Assembly: GCF_008124765.1 (NCBI RefSeq)
Contig: NZ_VNHS01000010.1
Coordinates: forward strand, 310,001-374,000
Reading direction: 5' to 3'
Length of the DNA stretch: 64,000 nucleotides
Source: Paenibacillus methanolicus
GTDB lineage: Bacteria; Bacillota; Bacilli; Paenibacillales; Paenibacillaceae
Below, piece after piece: positions 33,676-42,958 of this stretch; the first letter of the stretch is position 1; every line of letters starts with the position of its first letter. A program made the position numbers and the translations under genes. Below the pieces are notes generated by a model. It was not told where the DNA came from. It was given only the letters and a program-made list of their open reading frames with translations, and did no database searches.

Positions 33676-35748
33676 TTACTCGTTCGCTGCTCCCGAATTG
33701 GCCGCGTTCGTCCCGTTGTCCGTGCCATCCGCTTGGTTAGCATTGGCGTTCGCGGACGTCTTCGGCTTCTTCGGCACGCCGTTCATCCCGATCTCGTAAT
33801 CGTACGCATCGAGAATTTTGCGCGCGACGGGCGCTGCCGCATCCGCGCCGAAGCCGCCGTAAGGCATGACGACCGCGACGGCAATGCGCGGATTGTTCGC
33901 CGGGGCATACGCGATGAACACCGAGTTATCGATGGTCTTGCCGCCGACGACCTGCTGCGACGTACCCGTCTTGCGTTCTACGGTGTAAGCCGCGCCGTTG
34001 AGCACGGCCACGTTGACCTGCGACATGCCCCGCTTCAATTCGTTCCAATACGCTTCCGGGAAGTCCACGGTGTTCAGCACCTCGGGTTTGAACGTCTGCA
34101 CGACATTCCCTTCCGCGTCCTTGATCATGCTGACGAACTGCGGCTTCATGCGCTTGCCCTTGTTGGCGAGCATCGACGTATATTGCGCCAGCTGCAGCGT
34201 CGTGTAGCGGCCCTGCTGGCCGAACGACGCTTGCACGAGGGCCGACTGGGAGCTGCCGGCCTTCATTTCTTCATAATAGTTGATGAATCCGGCGCTCTCG
34301 CCCGGCAGTCCGCTCTCGGTCAAGACGCCGAGCCCGAACATCTTCTCGTACTTATCCCAAATGTCGACGCCCTCGTCGCCGTGACGAATGTAGAGCTCGT
34401 TGCCGACCATCTTCGCCATCCACGGGTTGGAGGATTTGGCGATCGCCTTGGCCGGATCGAGCAAGCCGTAAGCATGCCCCTTGGCGTTGCCGATCCGCAC
34501 CCGATGCACGCCTTCTTTGCCGTAATAGAACGAGCCGTTGTCGTTCCAGGTCGTGCTCGTGGTGAACAGCTTCTCATTCAACCCGATCAGCACCGTGAGC
34601 GGCTTCTGCGTGGAACCGAGCGGCACCAGGGACGAGGGGAGTTTGCTGACTTCCTTGTCGTCTTTATACGGGCCTGGGATTTGGCGAATCGTCCCGTTCA
34701 ACGAGATGCCCTGGATCGCATCGTAATCGTCCGGACTGATCCGCCCGCCTTCCCAGACGTTCGGGTCGTAGTCGGGCATGCTTGCCATCGCGATCACTTT
34801 GCCCGTGTTGACCTCCATCGCGACCGCGTACCCGGAACGGGCCATTGGCTGCCGCTTGGAAGAATCGGACGTATGCTGCAGGTAATCGATTTGATCCAGG
34901 ATCGCCTGTTCCGTCGCCAGCTGCACTTCGCGGTTGATCGTCAAGTACAGGCTGTCGCCTTTCTCCGGCTTCGTCACGACGGGCGGTCCGATAATCCGGC
35001 CGCCGGAATTGATCGGGTACGTCTTCAGGCCGTTCTTGCCGCGCAGCACGTCTTGGTACATCATCTCGAGTCCGTCGAAGCCGACGTCCTCCTGGCCCAG
35101 ATAGCGCATGAGCGGATCTTCGTTGTCGTCCCGGCCTTTGTACGTCTTCGTCTGGTCGGCGCCGTTCTCGAACTTCTTCAGATAACCGACCAGCTGCACC
35201 GAGACCGTGTCGTCGTCATAATAACGGATGCTTTCCTCGACGATTTCGATGCCTTTATATAAATCGCGGTGCTCCATAAAGTACGCGATCTCCTTGTTCG
35301 TCAGCCCGCTTTTGATCCGGCGCGGCACGGAGATCGTGTTTTTGCGGTACTCCAGGTCCATATTCTTGATGATCTTATCGAGCGTCAGCGCTTGCTTCGA
35401 ATCGCCGTACTTCTGGAACACGCCGTGCAGCCGCGCCGCCAGCGCCTTCGAATCGTCTTCCTTCGAGCCCGGCTCGATCGTGTAGTAGAGCGACTGCGTC
35501 GAGGTCGAATACGCGATCGCCTTGCCGCTGGAATCGTAAATATTGCCCCGAATCGGCGGGATAAGCACGTCCTTCGAGCCGCGCGACGCCTCCTCCTCCT
35601 TCAGCTGAGGCCCCTCCACGAACTGCAAGATCGCCAATCTGACGATCAATACGCTGAATACGAAAAACGTCACGAAAAAAAACAGGTTCAACCGAAACGA
35701 GAAATGCCTGCGAATGCTAATCTCCCGTTTCTTCGGATCATCCTGCAC
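33676..35748 (-). CDS. Class B penicillin-binding protein (PBP2/MrdA type)
   Basis: This ~690-residue peptidoglycan transpeptidase has a cytoplasmic tail, one TM helix (FFFVTFFVFSVLIVRLAILQF), a dimerisation domain (IPPIRGNIYDSSGKAIA), and a transpeptidase domain with STQK (Ser379, Lys382), SSN (439-441) and KTG (593-595). GTG at 35748 is chosen because GGAGG lies eight bases before it; the upstream ATG at 35766 has no ribosome site. The C-terminus is an Asn/Ala-rich tail. The group includes PBP2/PbpA/PbpH of rod elongation. It is preceded by a transglutaminase gene on the same strand. Confidence 0.93.
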   Translation of the reverse strand: MQDDPKKREISIRRHFSFRLNLFFFVTFFVFSVLIVRLAILQFVEGPQLKEEEASRGSKDVLIPPIRGNIYDSSGKAIAYSTSTQSLYYTIEPGSKEDDSKALAARLHGVFQKYGDSKQALTLDKIIKNMDLEYRKNTISVPRRIKSGLTNKEIAYFMEHRDLYKGIEIVEESIRYYDDDTVSVQLVGYLKKFENGADQTKTYKGRDDNEDPLMRYLGQEDVGFDGLEMMYQDVLRGKNGLKTYPINSGGRIIGPPVVTKPEKGDSLYLTINREVQLATEQAILDQIDYLQHTSDSSKRQPMARSGYAVAMEVNTGKVIAMASMPDYDPNVWEGGRISPDDYDAIQGISLNGTIRQIPGPYKDDKEVSKLPSSLVPLGSTQKPLTVLIGLNEKLFTTSTTWNDNGSFYYGKEGVHRVRIGNAKGHAYGLLDPAKAIAKSSNPWMAKMVGNELYIRHGDEGVDIWDKYEKMFGLGVLTESGLPGESAGFINYYEEMKAGSSQSALVQASFGQQGRYTTLQLAQYTSMLANKGKRMKPQFVSMIKDAEGNVVQTFKPEVLNTVDFPEAYWNELKRGMSQVNVAVLNGAAYTVERKTGTSQQVVGGKTIDNSVFIAYAPANNPRIAVAVVMPYGGFGADAAAPVARKILDAYDYEIGMNGVPKKPKTSANANANQADGTDNGTNAANSGAANE

Positions 35749-35802
35749 GCCCGCTGCCTCCTTCATTCGTGTAGTCTATACAAACGCCCTTGCGAAAGGG
35801 CC

Positions 35803-36963
35803 TTATGATTCGCGAATATGCGTCCGGTCGAAATCGGCCGGGTTGAACCAGTTGCCCGACGCCGCCCACGTCGCATCCAGCGGGATCCATTGGCCGCCTT
35901 GGTCCGCAAGCCGCACCTCGTTCCATGCATGAGGACCGTATCCGCCCCGGCCGTCCGCGCCCTGTCCGGTCACGACCCGGACCTCCAAGCCGACCGTCCG
36001 CGCCATCACGGCATAGAGGCGGGCGACGTCGATGCAGACGCCCTTCCGGGAAGCGAACGTATCGGCGGGCGTCTGCTCCTTCCATACGCCGCGCTCCTCG
36101 TAATTGCGGGCTTTCTCCCAATCGTAGGCGATCCGGGAGCCCAACCAGTCGTACAGCGCCCTTGCCTTGGCTTCATCGCCGCGCGCTTTGGCCGTCACGG
36201 TCTCGGCCGCTTCCTCGATATCGGCGGGCACGGCCGCGTCGATGACCTCGTACTTGCGCTGCAGCACCCGCTTGAACTCCGTCTGCACCGCCTCGGTTAG
36301 TACCGGCCCCCGCTTGGCAAGCGCGTCGCCCGCCACCGGCTCCAGCAGCTCGTCGGCCGTCTTGGCGTAGAACGAGGAGCCGCGAATCTCGTCCACTAAA
36401 GGACCCGAGGGCAGCAAGGTGACATAAATGAACAACACCGCGAGCGCCACGAACGATCGTCCCGCCCCGAGCATCGCCCCGAGCAACGCGCCGGCCGCGC
36501 GACTGCCCGTCTTCACCTGCCCGCGCCGCAGGCCGGCATCCGCGGGACGAACCGACAGACGCTCGAACAAGACCGCCGCGAGCGGATATAGCTGGCCGAG
36601 CACGAGACGTATCAGCATATAGAGCAGCAGGAACAACACGCCGAACCTCAGCAGTTCGAAATCGCGCAAGCTCGTCGCGAACGTGTACCAGAGCTGCTTG
36701 ATCGGCCCCAACTCTTCGCGAGGCACCGTTATTTCCCGCGCAATAAGCCAATCTCTTACATAGGGCGACATTCGCGAGGCGAATTTGCCGGCCAATACGA
36801 GCGATAGGACCGTGCTTGCGGTCTCCCACACAAAAAAGAAAAGGTGCTTCGCAGAACCCGACGCACCTCTCCTCACCCCTTGAATGAGCGACACCAGCAG
36901 GACAACCAGCACGAGAAGCGCCACAGGCTCCGGCTTCAGCAGCGCCTGTACCCATCCGTTCAT
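35803..36963 (-). CDS. Membrane-anchored transglutaminase-like protein
   Basis: The 386-residue protein has three or four N-terminal hydrophobic segments (VALLVLVVLLVSLI, FGVLFLLLYMLIRLVLG, SFVALAVLFIYVTLL), a helical middle part and a C-terminal transglutaminase/protease-like domain. The catalytic triad can be read as Cys310 (KGVCID), His345 (PHAWNEV) and Asp363 (PLDATW). The topology would put the domain outside the membrane (inference). It lies 54 bases before the PBP gene, which suggests a joint role in the cell envelope. ATG follows AGGAGGAG. Confidence 0.85.
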   Translation of the reverse strand: MNGWVQALLKPEPVALLVLVVLLVSLIQGVRRGASGSAKHLFFFVWETASTVLSLVLAGKFASRMSPYVRDWLIAREITVPREELGPIKQLWYTFATSLRDFELLRFGVLFLLLYMLIRLVLGQLYPLAAVLFERLSVRPADAGLRRGQVKTGSRAAGALLGAMLGAGRSFVALAVLFIYVTLLPSGPLVDEIRGSSFYAKTADELLEPVAGDALAKRGPVLTEAVQTEFKRVLQRKYEVIDAAVPADIEEAAETVTAKARGDEAKARALYDWLGSRIAYDWEKARNYEERGVWKEQTPADTFASRKGVCIDVARLYAVMARTVGLEVRVVTGQGADGRGGYGPHAWNEVRLADQGGQWIPLDATWAASGNWFNPADFDRTHIRES

Positions 36964-37021
36964 GGCTTCTCCTCCTTGTAGCTATGCCGCCCAGACCTCC
37001 CGAACGGGTCGCCTCGGCCAA

Positions 37022-37480
37022 CTAGCCGTTCGTCTTCGCTTGCGTAATCAATGCTTGAATCGCATCGTCAATCTTCCAGGTGCCGAGCGCGTTGCCTTGA
37101 AATTTCACTTTCACTTCGCCCGCGCCCGGCGTGCCGGTCAGCTCCACGTTCTTCGACTTCACCGTGAAGGTGCCGTCGGCATTGTTCGTGAACGTCGCTT
37201 CCTTCGCTTCGCCGGCCATCGCGGAGATGGCTTGTTCCTTAAATTTATCAGTAATCGTCGATCCGATTTCCTTCAGATCGATGCTCTTCAGGTCGTCGAG
37301 CGTGTACCCGCTGTATACGATGATGCCCACGATGATGACCGCGACGATCAGCCACTTCACGACCGTCCTCACGATGCGAATGACGAGCCATAGCACGACC
37401 AGCGCAATCACCAGCACGAACCAATTGTCTTGGAAAAACTGGGCCCACGTGTCCCAATTCGCGTTCAAATCAAACCCCAT
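37022..37480 (-). CDS. Small membrane protein, unknown
   Basis: This 152-residue protein has one long hydrophobic stretch (residues ~20-62, room for two helices: WFVLVIALVVLWLVIRIV and WLIVAVIIVGIIVYSG). A soluble C-terminal part follows, with a beta-rich TFTVKSKNVELTG segment. I do not recognise a family. It starts behind GGAGGAG and lies 58 bases upstream of the transglutaminase gene, so it may belong to the same envelope operon. Confidence 0.75.
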   Translation of the reverse strand: MGFDLNANWDTWAQFFQDNWFVLVIALVVLWLVIRIVRTVVKWLIVAVIIVGIIVYSGYTLDDLKSIDLKEIGSTITDKFKEQAISAMAGEAKEATFTNNADGTFTVKSKNVELTGTPGAGEVKVKFQGNALGTWKIDDAIQALITQAKTNG

Positions 37481-37618
37481 CCGATAGTCTCCTCCATTAT
37501 ACCGCTTGCTTACTTTGAATACAAAACATTATACCCGAACCCCTTATGCCCGTAAACGGCCGGAAATGCGCGGGTTTTGGCGGGTTTGGATGGCGGAATT
37601 GCCCGTGATTGGCGACTA

Positions 37619-38090
37619 TTGTAGACCAGTTCCCCACCTTATCTGGGAACATCTCTACAACGGGAGCGGTTGCGGGAAATCGGAGCCCTTGCGCGGCTAG
37701 CGATCCTCTTCGAAGCATTACCCTCACCTACAGCGGAGATTTCCCGCAACAAGCGACTTTTGCGGCGGAGATTGCGCACGGCAAGCGACTTTTGTAGACG
37801 TGTTCCCACCTCTTCATCAGTCATCTAATCCAGGAACACGTCTACAACGGGAGCGGTTGCGGGATCGGAGCCCCAACGGGAGCAATCGGGCGCAATCGGA
37901 GCCCTTTAGCGGCTTGCGATCCTCTTCGAAGCACCACCCACACCCTGCAGCGGAGATTTCCCGCCAACAAGCGACTTTTGTAGACGTGTTCCCACCACCT
38001 CTTAAGTCACCAAATCAGGGAACACGTCTACAACGGGAGCGGTTGCGGGAAATCGGAGCCCGAGCGGCCCGCGGGAAATCGGAGCATACA
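37619..38090. repeat. Array of long inverted repeats between convergently unrelated genes
   Basis: Three hairpin units: 37619-37660 (degenerate), 37792-37847 with perfect 15-bp arms TTGTAGACGTGTTCC / GGAACACGTCTACAA, and 37978-38033 with 16-bp arms. Units 2 and 3 are 186 bp apart. Between them, GTTGCGGGAAATC and GATTTCCCGCAAC form further inverted pairs, and CGATCCTCTTCGAAGCA is repeated. There is no gene in 37481-38226. Confidence 0.85.
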
Positions 38091-38226
38091 TATCCAAGCC
38101 CTTCCAAGCGTACAAGTAGTAACAGCACAAGCCCTGCGGCGGCGACCGGACCGCATTGCCGCAGGCGGAACAGCGAACTACCCGGCGCACGCCGAGCGCG
38201 AGCGCCGACGCCTGGGAGGAATTTCG

Positions 38227-39426
38227 TTGAAAACCGCAGTATGGCTGTACTTGTTTCTGTTCGTCGCGTTCTTCGATTTGCACGCGCAGTACCCGATCCT
38301 GACGCCGTTCGCCATCTCGCTCGGCGCGGCGCCTTCGTTCATCGGGCTGATGATGGGCATCTACTCCATCACGCACTTGCCGGGCAATCTGATCGCCGGC
38401 TTCGGCGTCGACCGGTTCGGCAGCCGGCTCTTCATCGTCCTGTCGCTGGCGGCCGCGGGCATCATTCTCGTCATCCAGGCCGGCATCACGAACCCGTGGC
38501 AGCTGCTCGTGCTCCGCTCGATCAGCGGATTCGTGCTCGCCTTCCTGTCGCCGGCATGCATGTCGCTGCTCGCCCGCATCGCCCAAAACCAGGTGCAGCA
38601 GCGCAAGCTGATGGCCGGCAACGGACTGGTCCATACGCTGGCCTCCGTCGTCTCGCCGGCGGCCGGCGCGTACATGGTCGCCCAAATCGGCTTCACGACC
38701 GCCTTCCTCATTCTCGGCTGGGTCCTGATCGCCACGGCCGCCTGCGCGCTGTTCTTCATCCGCGAAGCGCCGAGGAAAGCGCTCGCCGAAGCCGGCGACT
38801 CCGACGCGGACGGCTTCGGCGCCCCGGCGGGCGAGCGGAACGACGACGTCGGGCTGCACGAGGGAACCGCGAAGTCGATTCCGTGGCTCGTCTTTCTCGT
38901 TCCGATCGCGATGAGCTGCGCGCAAGGCATTCTGTCCTTCGAGCTGCCGCTTATGGCCAAGACCCAGGCGGCCATGATGACGACCGGCCTGCTGTTCTCC
39001 GTCGTGAGCCTAGGCGCGCTGTTCACGCTCAGCCTGCTGTTCTTGAACCGAATGTCGCCTTACTTGCGAACGTTGTGGGGGGCGTTCATGCTGGCGATCA
39101 CGTACTTCGCGATTGCCGCCGAAGTGCCGGCGCCGTTCTATGTACTCCTCTTCGTGATCGGCATGGCCAAAGGAATCATATTCCCGGCGCTCTCTTCCCT
39201 GCTGATCGAGCTGAGCGGAGGCGCACGCTACGGCCGAACGTTCTCGGTGCTGTCGATCGCCTTCTCCATCGGCTCGTTCATGGGACCGATGCTGGCCGGC
39301 CAGCTTCGGGATTACGTCTCGCCGTATTACATCGCGTTCCTCGCGCTCATGCTTGCCGTCTCGATCTTGCCCTTTCATGCGATCCGCACGGCCGGCGGCA
39401 GCGCCCATTTTTCGAAAACTGGGTGA
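38227..39426 (+). CDS. MFS transporter
   Basis: The 399-residue protein has 12 hydrophobic segments. The loop between helices 2 and 3 reads FGVDRFGSRLF, the MFS motif A form, and a charged central loop separates the halves around residue 190-215. The start is TTG at 38227 with GGGAGG seven bases before. Substrate unknown; drug or metabolite export is typical for this group. The repeat array lies directly upstream and no promoter was picked out. Confidence 0.9.
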   Translation: MKTAVWLYLFLFVAFFDLHAQYPILTPFAISLGAAPSFIGLMMGIYSITHLPGNLIAGFGVDRFGSRLFIVLSLAAAGIILVIQAGITNPWQLLVLRSISGFVLAFLSPACMSLLARIAQNQVQQRKLMAGNGLVHTLASVVSPAAGAYMVAQIGFTTAFLILGWVLIATAACALFFIREAPRKALAEAGDSDADGFGAPAGERNDDVGLHEGTAKSIPWLVFLVPIAMSCAQGILSFELPLMAKTQAAMMTTGLLFSVVSLGALFTLSLLFLNRMSPYLRTLWGAFMLAITYFAIAAEVPAPFYVLLFVIGMAKGIIFPALSSLLIELSGGARYGRTFSVLSIAFSIGSFMGPMLAGQLRDYVSPYYIAFLALMLAVSILPFHAIRTAGGSAHFSKTG

Positions 39427-39547
39427 ATGCACAGGGCCGCTACCCCTCCAAGACATAAGATACAGTGTGGCAAACAGCTAGCAAGGCAAACACGAAATCA
39501 GCAGGCCTTTGCCAAAGACAGATAAGTTGAAAGAGGGGTGAAATACC

Positions 39548-39658
39548 ATGTCTCAATGCGTAGAACACGGCCACAAACACGGCGGTTTTACATCGGCCGG
39601 CATCATCCTCGTACTCTTCATCCTGCTCGTCATCGTAATCGGCGGTTTCTGTTACTAG
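39548..39658 (+). CDS. YjcZ-family sporulation peptide
   Basis: A 36-residue peptide: a short Cys/His-rich head (MSQCVEHGHKHGGF) followed by one hydrophobic helix (AGIILVLFILLVIVIGG) and a terminal FCY. This head-plus-helix form is the YjcZ type found in many copies in Bacilli and Paenibacilli and linked to sporulation. It starts behind GAGGGGTG and ends just before a terminator. The His/Cys head is richer than usual and might bind a metal (inference). Confidence 0.8.
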   Translation: MSQCVEHGHKHGGFTSAGIILVLFILLVIVIGGFCY

Positions 39659-39680
39659 GACCGCATCACCCGCTTCCACT

Positions 39681-39713
39681 AGGCGGCCTGCCCGAGCAGG
39701 CCGCCTGCTTTTA
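39681..39713 (+). terminator. Terminator after the YjcZ-like gene
   Basis: AGGCGGCCTGC / GCAGGCCGCCT with a four-base loop, followed by GCTTTTAT. Confidence 0.88.
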
Positions 39714-39843
39714 TTTAGACGACGCGACGCGCCGAAAAGTATCAGCCCCTCCGGTCTCGTGCCGACACTCGATCCCATCCGCAGGCCGTGCCTTAATCAA
39801 TCCGCGAAAATCGGCTACAATAAGCGGGTGAGGTGAAAATTGG

Positions 39844-40215
39844 ATGGATATCGCCATTATCGTCGAAGGCAAAAACGACCGCAGCCGGCTGCGCCGCGTC
39901 CTTGCGGAAGAAGTGCCGATCTTCTGCACGTACGGCACGCCGAGCGCGAATCAGATCGAGACGCTGCGCAAGCAGGTCGGGGACAAGCAGGCTTACCTGT
40001 TCACCGACAACGATTCGTCGGGCAAGCGCATCCGCGGCATGCTGCGCGACGCGTTCCCGGATGCCGAGCACATCTACACGAGACGCGGCTATCCGGGCGT
40101 CGAGAAGACGCCGGAAGATTACTTGATCGAACAATTAGAAAAAGCGGGCCTTGAGGCGTACATCGTGTACCCGCCGCAAGATCCCGCTCCCTGGAGCAAA
40201 GACGATCAAATTTGA
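39844..40215 (+). CDS. Stand-alone Toprim-domain protein
   Basis: The 123-residue protein consists of one Toprim domain: IIVEGKNDRSRLR with the conserved Glu, and LFTDNDSSGKRIR with the DxD. These residues bind Mg2+ in primases, topoisomerases and RNase M5. There is no further domain, so it resembles the small Toprim proteins of Firmicutes (RNase M5-like) of mostly unknown function. GAGGTG lies nine bases before the ATG. Its 3' end overlaps the convergent AEC gene by 10 bases. Confidence 0.85.
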   Translation: MDIAIIVEGKNDRSRLRRVLAEEVPIFCTYGTPSANQIETLRKQVGDKQAYLFTDNDSSGKRIRGMLRDAFPDAEHIYTRRGYPGVEKTPEDYLIEQLEKAGLEAYIVYPPQDPAPWSKDDQI

Positions 40216-41138
40216 ATATCGAGCGCGAAAATAACGAACGTGACGGTAGCGATGCTCAGCACCGTCGAGAGCAGCACCGCCTGCGAGGCGTATTCGGGCT
40301 CGTTGTCGAACTCGACCGCCAGGAGCACGCTCGACAGCGAGGTTGGCACGGCGGACGAGACGATGAGCGCCTGCGCCATCAGCCCGTCCAGCCCCATCGC
40401 CCAGACGACGGCCGCCGCGAGCAGCGGGCCGGCAACCAGCCGCAGACCGCTGGCCAGCCAGACGTCCGCATGCAGGAGCGCCTTCATCGACCACTTCATG
40501 TTCCCCAGCTGCACGCCGAGCGTAATAAGCGCCGTCCCGATGAATGCATTAGCCAAATATCCGAGCGGCGCCTCCACCGCCTTGGGCAGCTCGATCCCCC
40601 ATTGATGCAGCGCGAACCCAAGCGGAATCGCATAGATGACGGGCTGCTGAATAATGGTGCGCATCACGCCGCGAAGACTGCTTTTGTGCGCGTTGACGCT
40701 GTAGATCCCGTACGTGTTGGGGAGCAGCGACTGCGTCATCATGACGAGGATCTGGACCGAGAGCGTGAACGGATTGTTCGCGAAGACAAGGCCGTTCAGC
40801 GGGATGGCGTAGTTGGCGCTGTTATAGAACAACACGCTGTTGCGCATCGCGGCCCGCATGCCGCCGCGGTGACCGCGAAGGCGGACGAACGCTTCCGCCG
40901 CCCCATACTGAAGCACCATGAAGATCAACAGAAACAGCAGCACCTGAAGCGCCACGCCGGCCGATATGGATGTCGTGTATAAGAGCTGAAAAATCATGGC
41001 CGGCGAGAACAAATAAAAGTTAAGCTTGCTGAGCGTGCGAATATCGAGCGTGAACGCGCGCTGAAGCACGATGCCGAGCGCGATCATGACCGATAGCGGC
41101 AGGACGTTGTTCCAGACGATCGTAGTCAGGACGCTCAT
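40206..41138 (-). CDS. AEC-family transporter (auxin efflux carrier type)
   Basis: The 310-residue protein has ten hydrophobic segments in two halves. LNFYLFSPAMIFQLLYT near residue 40 and RNSVLFYNSANYAIPLNGLVF are typical of AEC permeases, which export organic acids or related anions. It starts seven bases after the sco stop, on the same strand, and is probably co-transcribed. The substrate is unknown. Confidence 0.9.
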   Translation of the reverse strand: MSVLTTIVWNNVLPLSVMIALGIVLQRAFTLDIRTLSKLNFYLFSPAMIFQLLYTTSISAGVALQVLLFLLIFMVLQYGAAEAFVRLRGHRGGMRAAMRNSVLFYNSANYAIPLNGLVFANNPFTLSVQILVMMTQSLLPNTYGIYSVNAHKSSLRGVMRTIIQQPVIYAIPLGFALHQWGIELPKAVEAPLGYLANAFIGTALITLGVQLGNMKWSMKALLHADVWLASGLRLVAGPLLAAAVVWAMGLDGLMAQALIVSSAVPTSLSSVLLAVEFDNEPEYASQAVLLSTVLSIATVTFVIFALDIQI

Positions 41139-41144
41139 GCCGCG

Positions 41145-41771
41145 TTAGTCGTCCAACAGCGCGTCGGTAATTTCTTTCAGCTTGTCGGCCGTCATCAGTT
41201 CATCCAGCGAGCCGCGCACGTATTTGCGAATATTCCCCTTCTTGTCCACGAAGAAGATCAAGTCGCTGTGGGTGTACAGCTTGGTCGCCGGATCCTTCTG
41301 CAGCATGAGCCCGAATTCGGTCATCAGCTTGGTCGTCTCCTGCTCGGTCGCCATATTGAGGAATTTCCAGCCCGTCTGATCGATCTCGTTCGGAATATTG
41401 GCGATGAACTGGCGCACCGCATCCGGCTTGTCCCGCTCCGGATCGAACGTGACCGAATGGAACTCGACGTCCTTGCCGAACGTGCCGTCCGCCTTCAGCT
41501 CGTTCTGCAGCTCGCTCATCAAGAACGTCGTCGGCGGACAAATATCCGGGCAATTCGCGTAGTAGAAATAGATCAGGCGCACTTTGCCGTCGGAATCGGA
41601 CAGCTGCACCTGGTTGCCGTCCAGATCGGTCATCGTATAGTTCGGCGCCGGCTTGTCCATTTCGAAATTAACCGTGCTCTTCTCCTGCATCGAGACCAGC
41701 AAATAAATCCCCATCGCCGCGCAAAGCGCGAACAGCGCGATTTTGAATGCATGTTTGCGTACGAATGCCAT
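41145..41771 (-). CDS. sco: SCO1/SenC-type copper chaperone
   Basis: The 208-residue protein is anchored by one N-terminal helix (residues ~8-27) and has a thioredoxin fold facing outward. It binds copper through CPDIC (Cys74, Cys78) and His168 in YTHSD. SCO proteins load the CuA centre of cytochrome c oxidase. The ATG at 41771 is preferred because GGGGGG lies nine bases upstream. ctaB is immediately upstream; a weak terminator-like hairpin lies between them (41792-41824). Confidence 0.93.
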   Translation of the reverse strand: MAFVRKHAFKIALFALCAAMGIYLLVSMQEKSTVNFEMDKPAPNYTMTDLDGNQVQLSDSDGKVRLIYFYYANCPDICPPTTFLMSELQNELKADGTFGKDVEFHSVTFDPERDKPDAVRQFIANIPNEIDQTGWKFLNMATEQETTKLMTEFGLMLQKDPATKLYTHSDLIFFVDKKGNIRKYVRGSLDELMTADKLKEITDALLDD

Positions 41772-41791
41772 GCGTGTCGTTCCCCCCAAGC

Positions 41792-41824
41792 AAAAACGGC
41801 GCCATTCTCGATCGAAGGTGCCGC
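41792..41824 (-). terminator. Weak terminator-like hairpin between ctaB and sco
   Basis: Minus strand: CGGCACC pairs imperfectly with GGCGCCG, followed by TTTTTG. It could lower expression of sco relative to ctaB. Confidence 0.5.
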
Positions 41825-41835
41825 TTCACGAATTT

Positions 41836-42696
41836 TTAAGACCACGTTGTGTTGACGATCATAAGCAAAAAGACGACCATCAAGTAATTAATCGAGAAGA
41901 AAAAGTTGACCTTCGCCCACTTCGTCTCCCGCTCGCCTTCCTTCCCGAACCCCATCGCCGTCTGGACGAGCCAGGCGATGCCGCATAGCGCGCCCACGAT
42001 CAAGAAGACGACTCCTACATAACCGTATGTATAGAGCAACACGACGTTCGGCACGAGCAGCACGATATACGGCACCATCTGCAGCTTCGTCCGGCGCACG
42101 CCCTTCACGACGGGCAGCAGCGGGAACCCCGCGGCGCGGTATTCCTCCACCCGGCGAATCGCCAGCGACCAGAAGTGCGGCGGCTGCCAGAGGAACAACA
42201 GCGCGAACAGCAGCCAAGCGCCCATATCGACTTCTCCCGTTACCGAGCAATACCCGATCACCGGCGGCATGGCGCCGGAGACGCCGCCGATCGACGTGCT
42301 CCACGTCGACGAGCGCTTCAGCCACATCGTGTAGATGACGACGTAGACGAAAATGCCCAACACGCCCAGCCACCCCAGCAACGCGTCGAGCGCGAACAAG
42401 ATCGCAAGCCCGACGACGCCGAGCGCGATCCCGTACGCCAGCACGGCGCCCGGCTTCAGCCGCCCTTCGGCCAACGCCCGCTTCTGGGTCCGCTCCATCT
42501 TCTTGTCCAGTTCGCGGTCCCAATAATTGTTGATGACGCACGCGGAAGCCATCGTGAACGTGGTGCCGATCAGCATATAGAGAAGCAGCAGCCAGTCGAT
42601 ATCCCATTTGGAAGCAACCCAGAAACCGCCGAACGCCGCGAACGCATTCAGCCGAAGCAGTCCCGGCTTGGTCAGGGCCACATATTCTTTTAACAC
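41836..42696 (-). CDS. ctaB: Protoheme IX farnesyltransferase (heme O synthase) CtaB
   Basis: The ~286-residue membrane enzyme farnesylates heme B to heme O. It has about eight hydrophobic segments, the Asp-rich NNYWDRELDKKMERT prenyl-diphosphate motif and ALFLWQPPHFWSLAI. The start is GTG at 42696 with GGGAGG eight bases before; frames upstream lack a ribosome site. The product is the substrate of CtaA, encoded at 22.2 kb. Confidence 0.95.
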   Translation of the reverse strand: MLKEYVALTKPGLLRLNAFAAFGGFWVASKWDIDWLLLLYMLIGTTFTMASACVINNYWDRELDKKMERTQKRALAEGRLKPGAVLAYGIALGVVGLAILFALDALLGWLGVLGIFVYVVIYTMWLKRSSTWSTSIGGVSGAMPPVIGYCSVTGEVDMGAWLLFALLFLWQPPHFWSLAIRRVEEYRAAGFPLLPVVKGVRRTKLQMVPYIVLLVPNVVLLYTYGYVGVVFLIVGALCGIAWLVQTAMGFGKEGERETKWAKVNFFFSINYLMVVFLLMIVNTTWS

Positions 42697-42775
42697 ACAG
42701 CGAGCCTCCCTGTTCCGATACCGCAAGAGACGCGCCTGGCGCCTCATGGTAATAAATCGTAGTTAATCATACCTC

Positions 42776-42805
42776 ATCCCGCAATCCTTTGACAATCTTC
42801 GCGGT
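42776..42805 (-). promoter_or_regulatory. Promoter of ctaB
   Basis: TTGTCA (42800-42805), 18 bases, TATGAT (42776-42781) on the minus strand. Confidence 0.7.
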
Positions 42806-42958
42806 CGTTGTTCAAGAATTTGTTGGTTTAGCCCGGAACGCGCGAAGGCCCCCGTTCATTCCTTCGCAAAAACTTGTGGAACAATTTCAGCTCCTGCCTA
42901 ATATGATGTCTTGTGGATCATCGCCCAACCGAACGCAAAGGAAGTGAGATTCCCCAGC

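Noticed and set aside
37619-38090. Possible CRISPR array because of repeated ~15-40 base segments at regular distance
   Set aside because: Repeats are inverted pairs, the period (~186 bp) is far too long, spacers are themselves repeated and no cas gene is near.
39427-39547. Sigma-K or sigma-E promoter of the YjcZ-like gene (CATAAGATA near 39456)
   Set aside because: The -10 element fits sigma-K, but no -35 element at proper distance was found.
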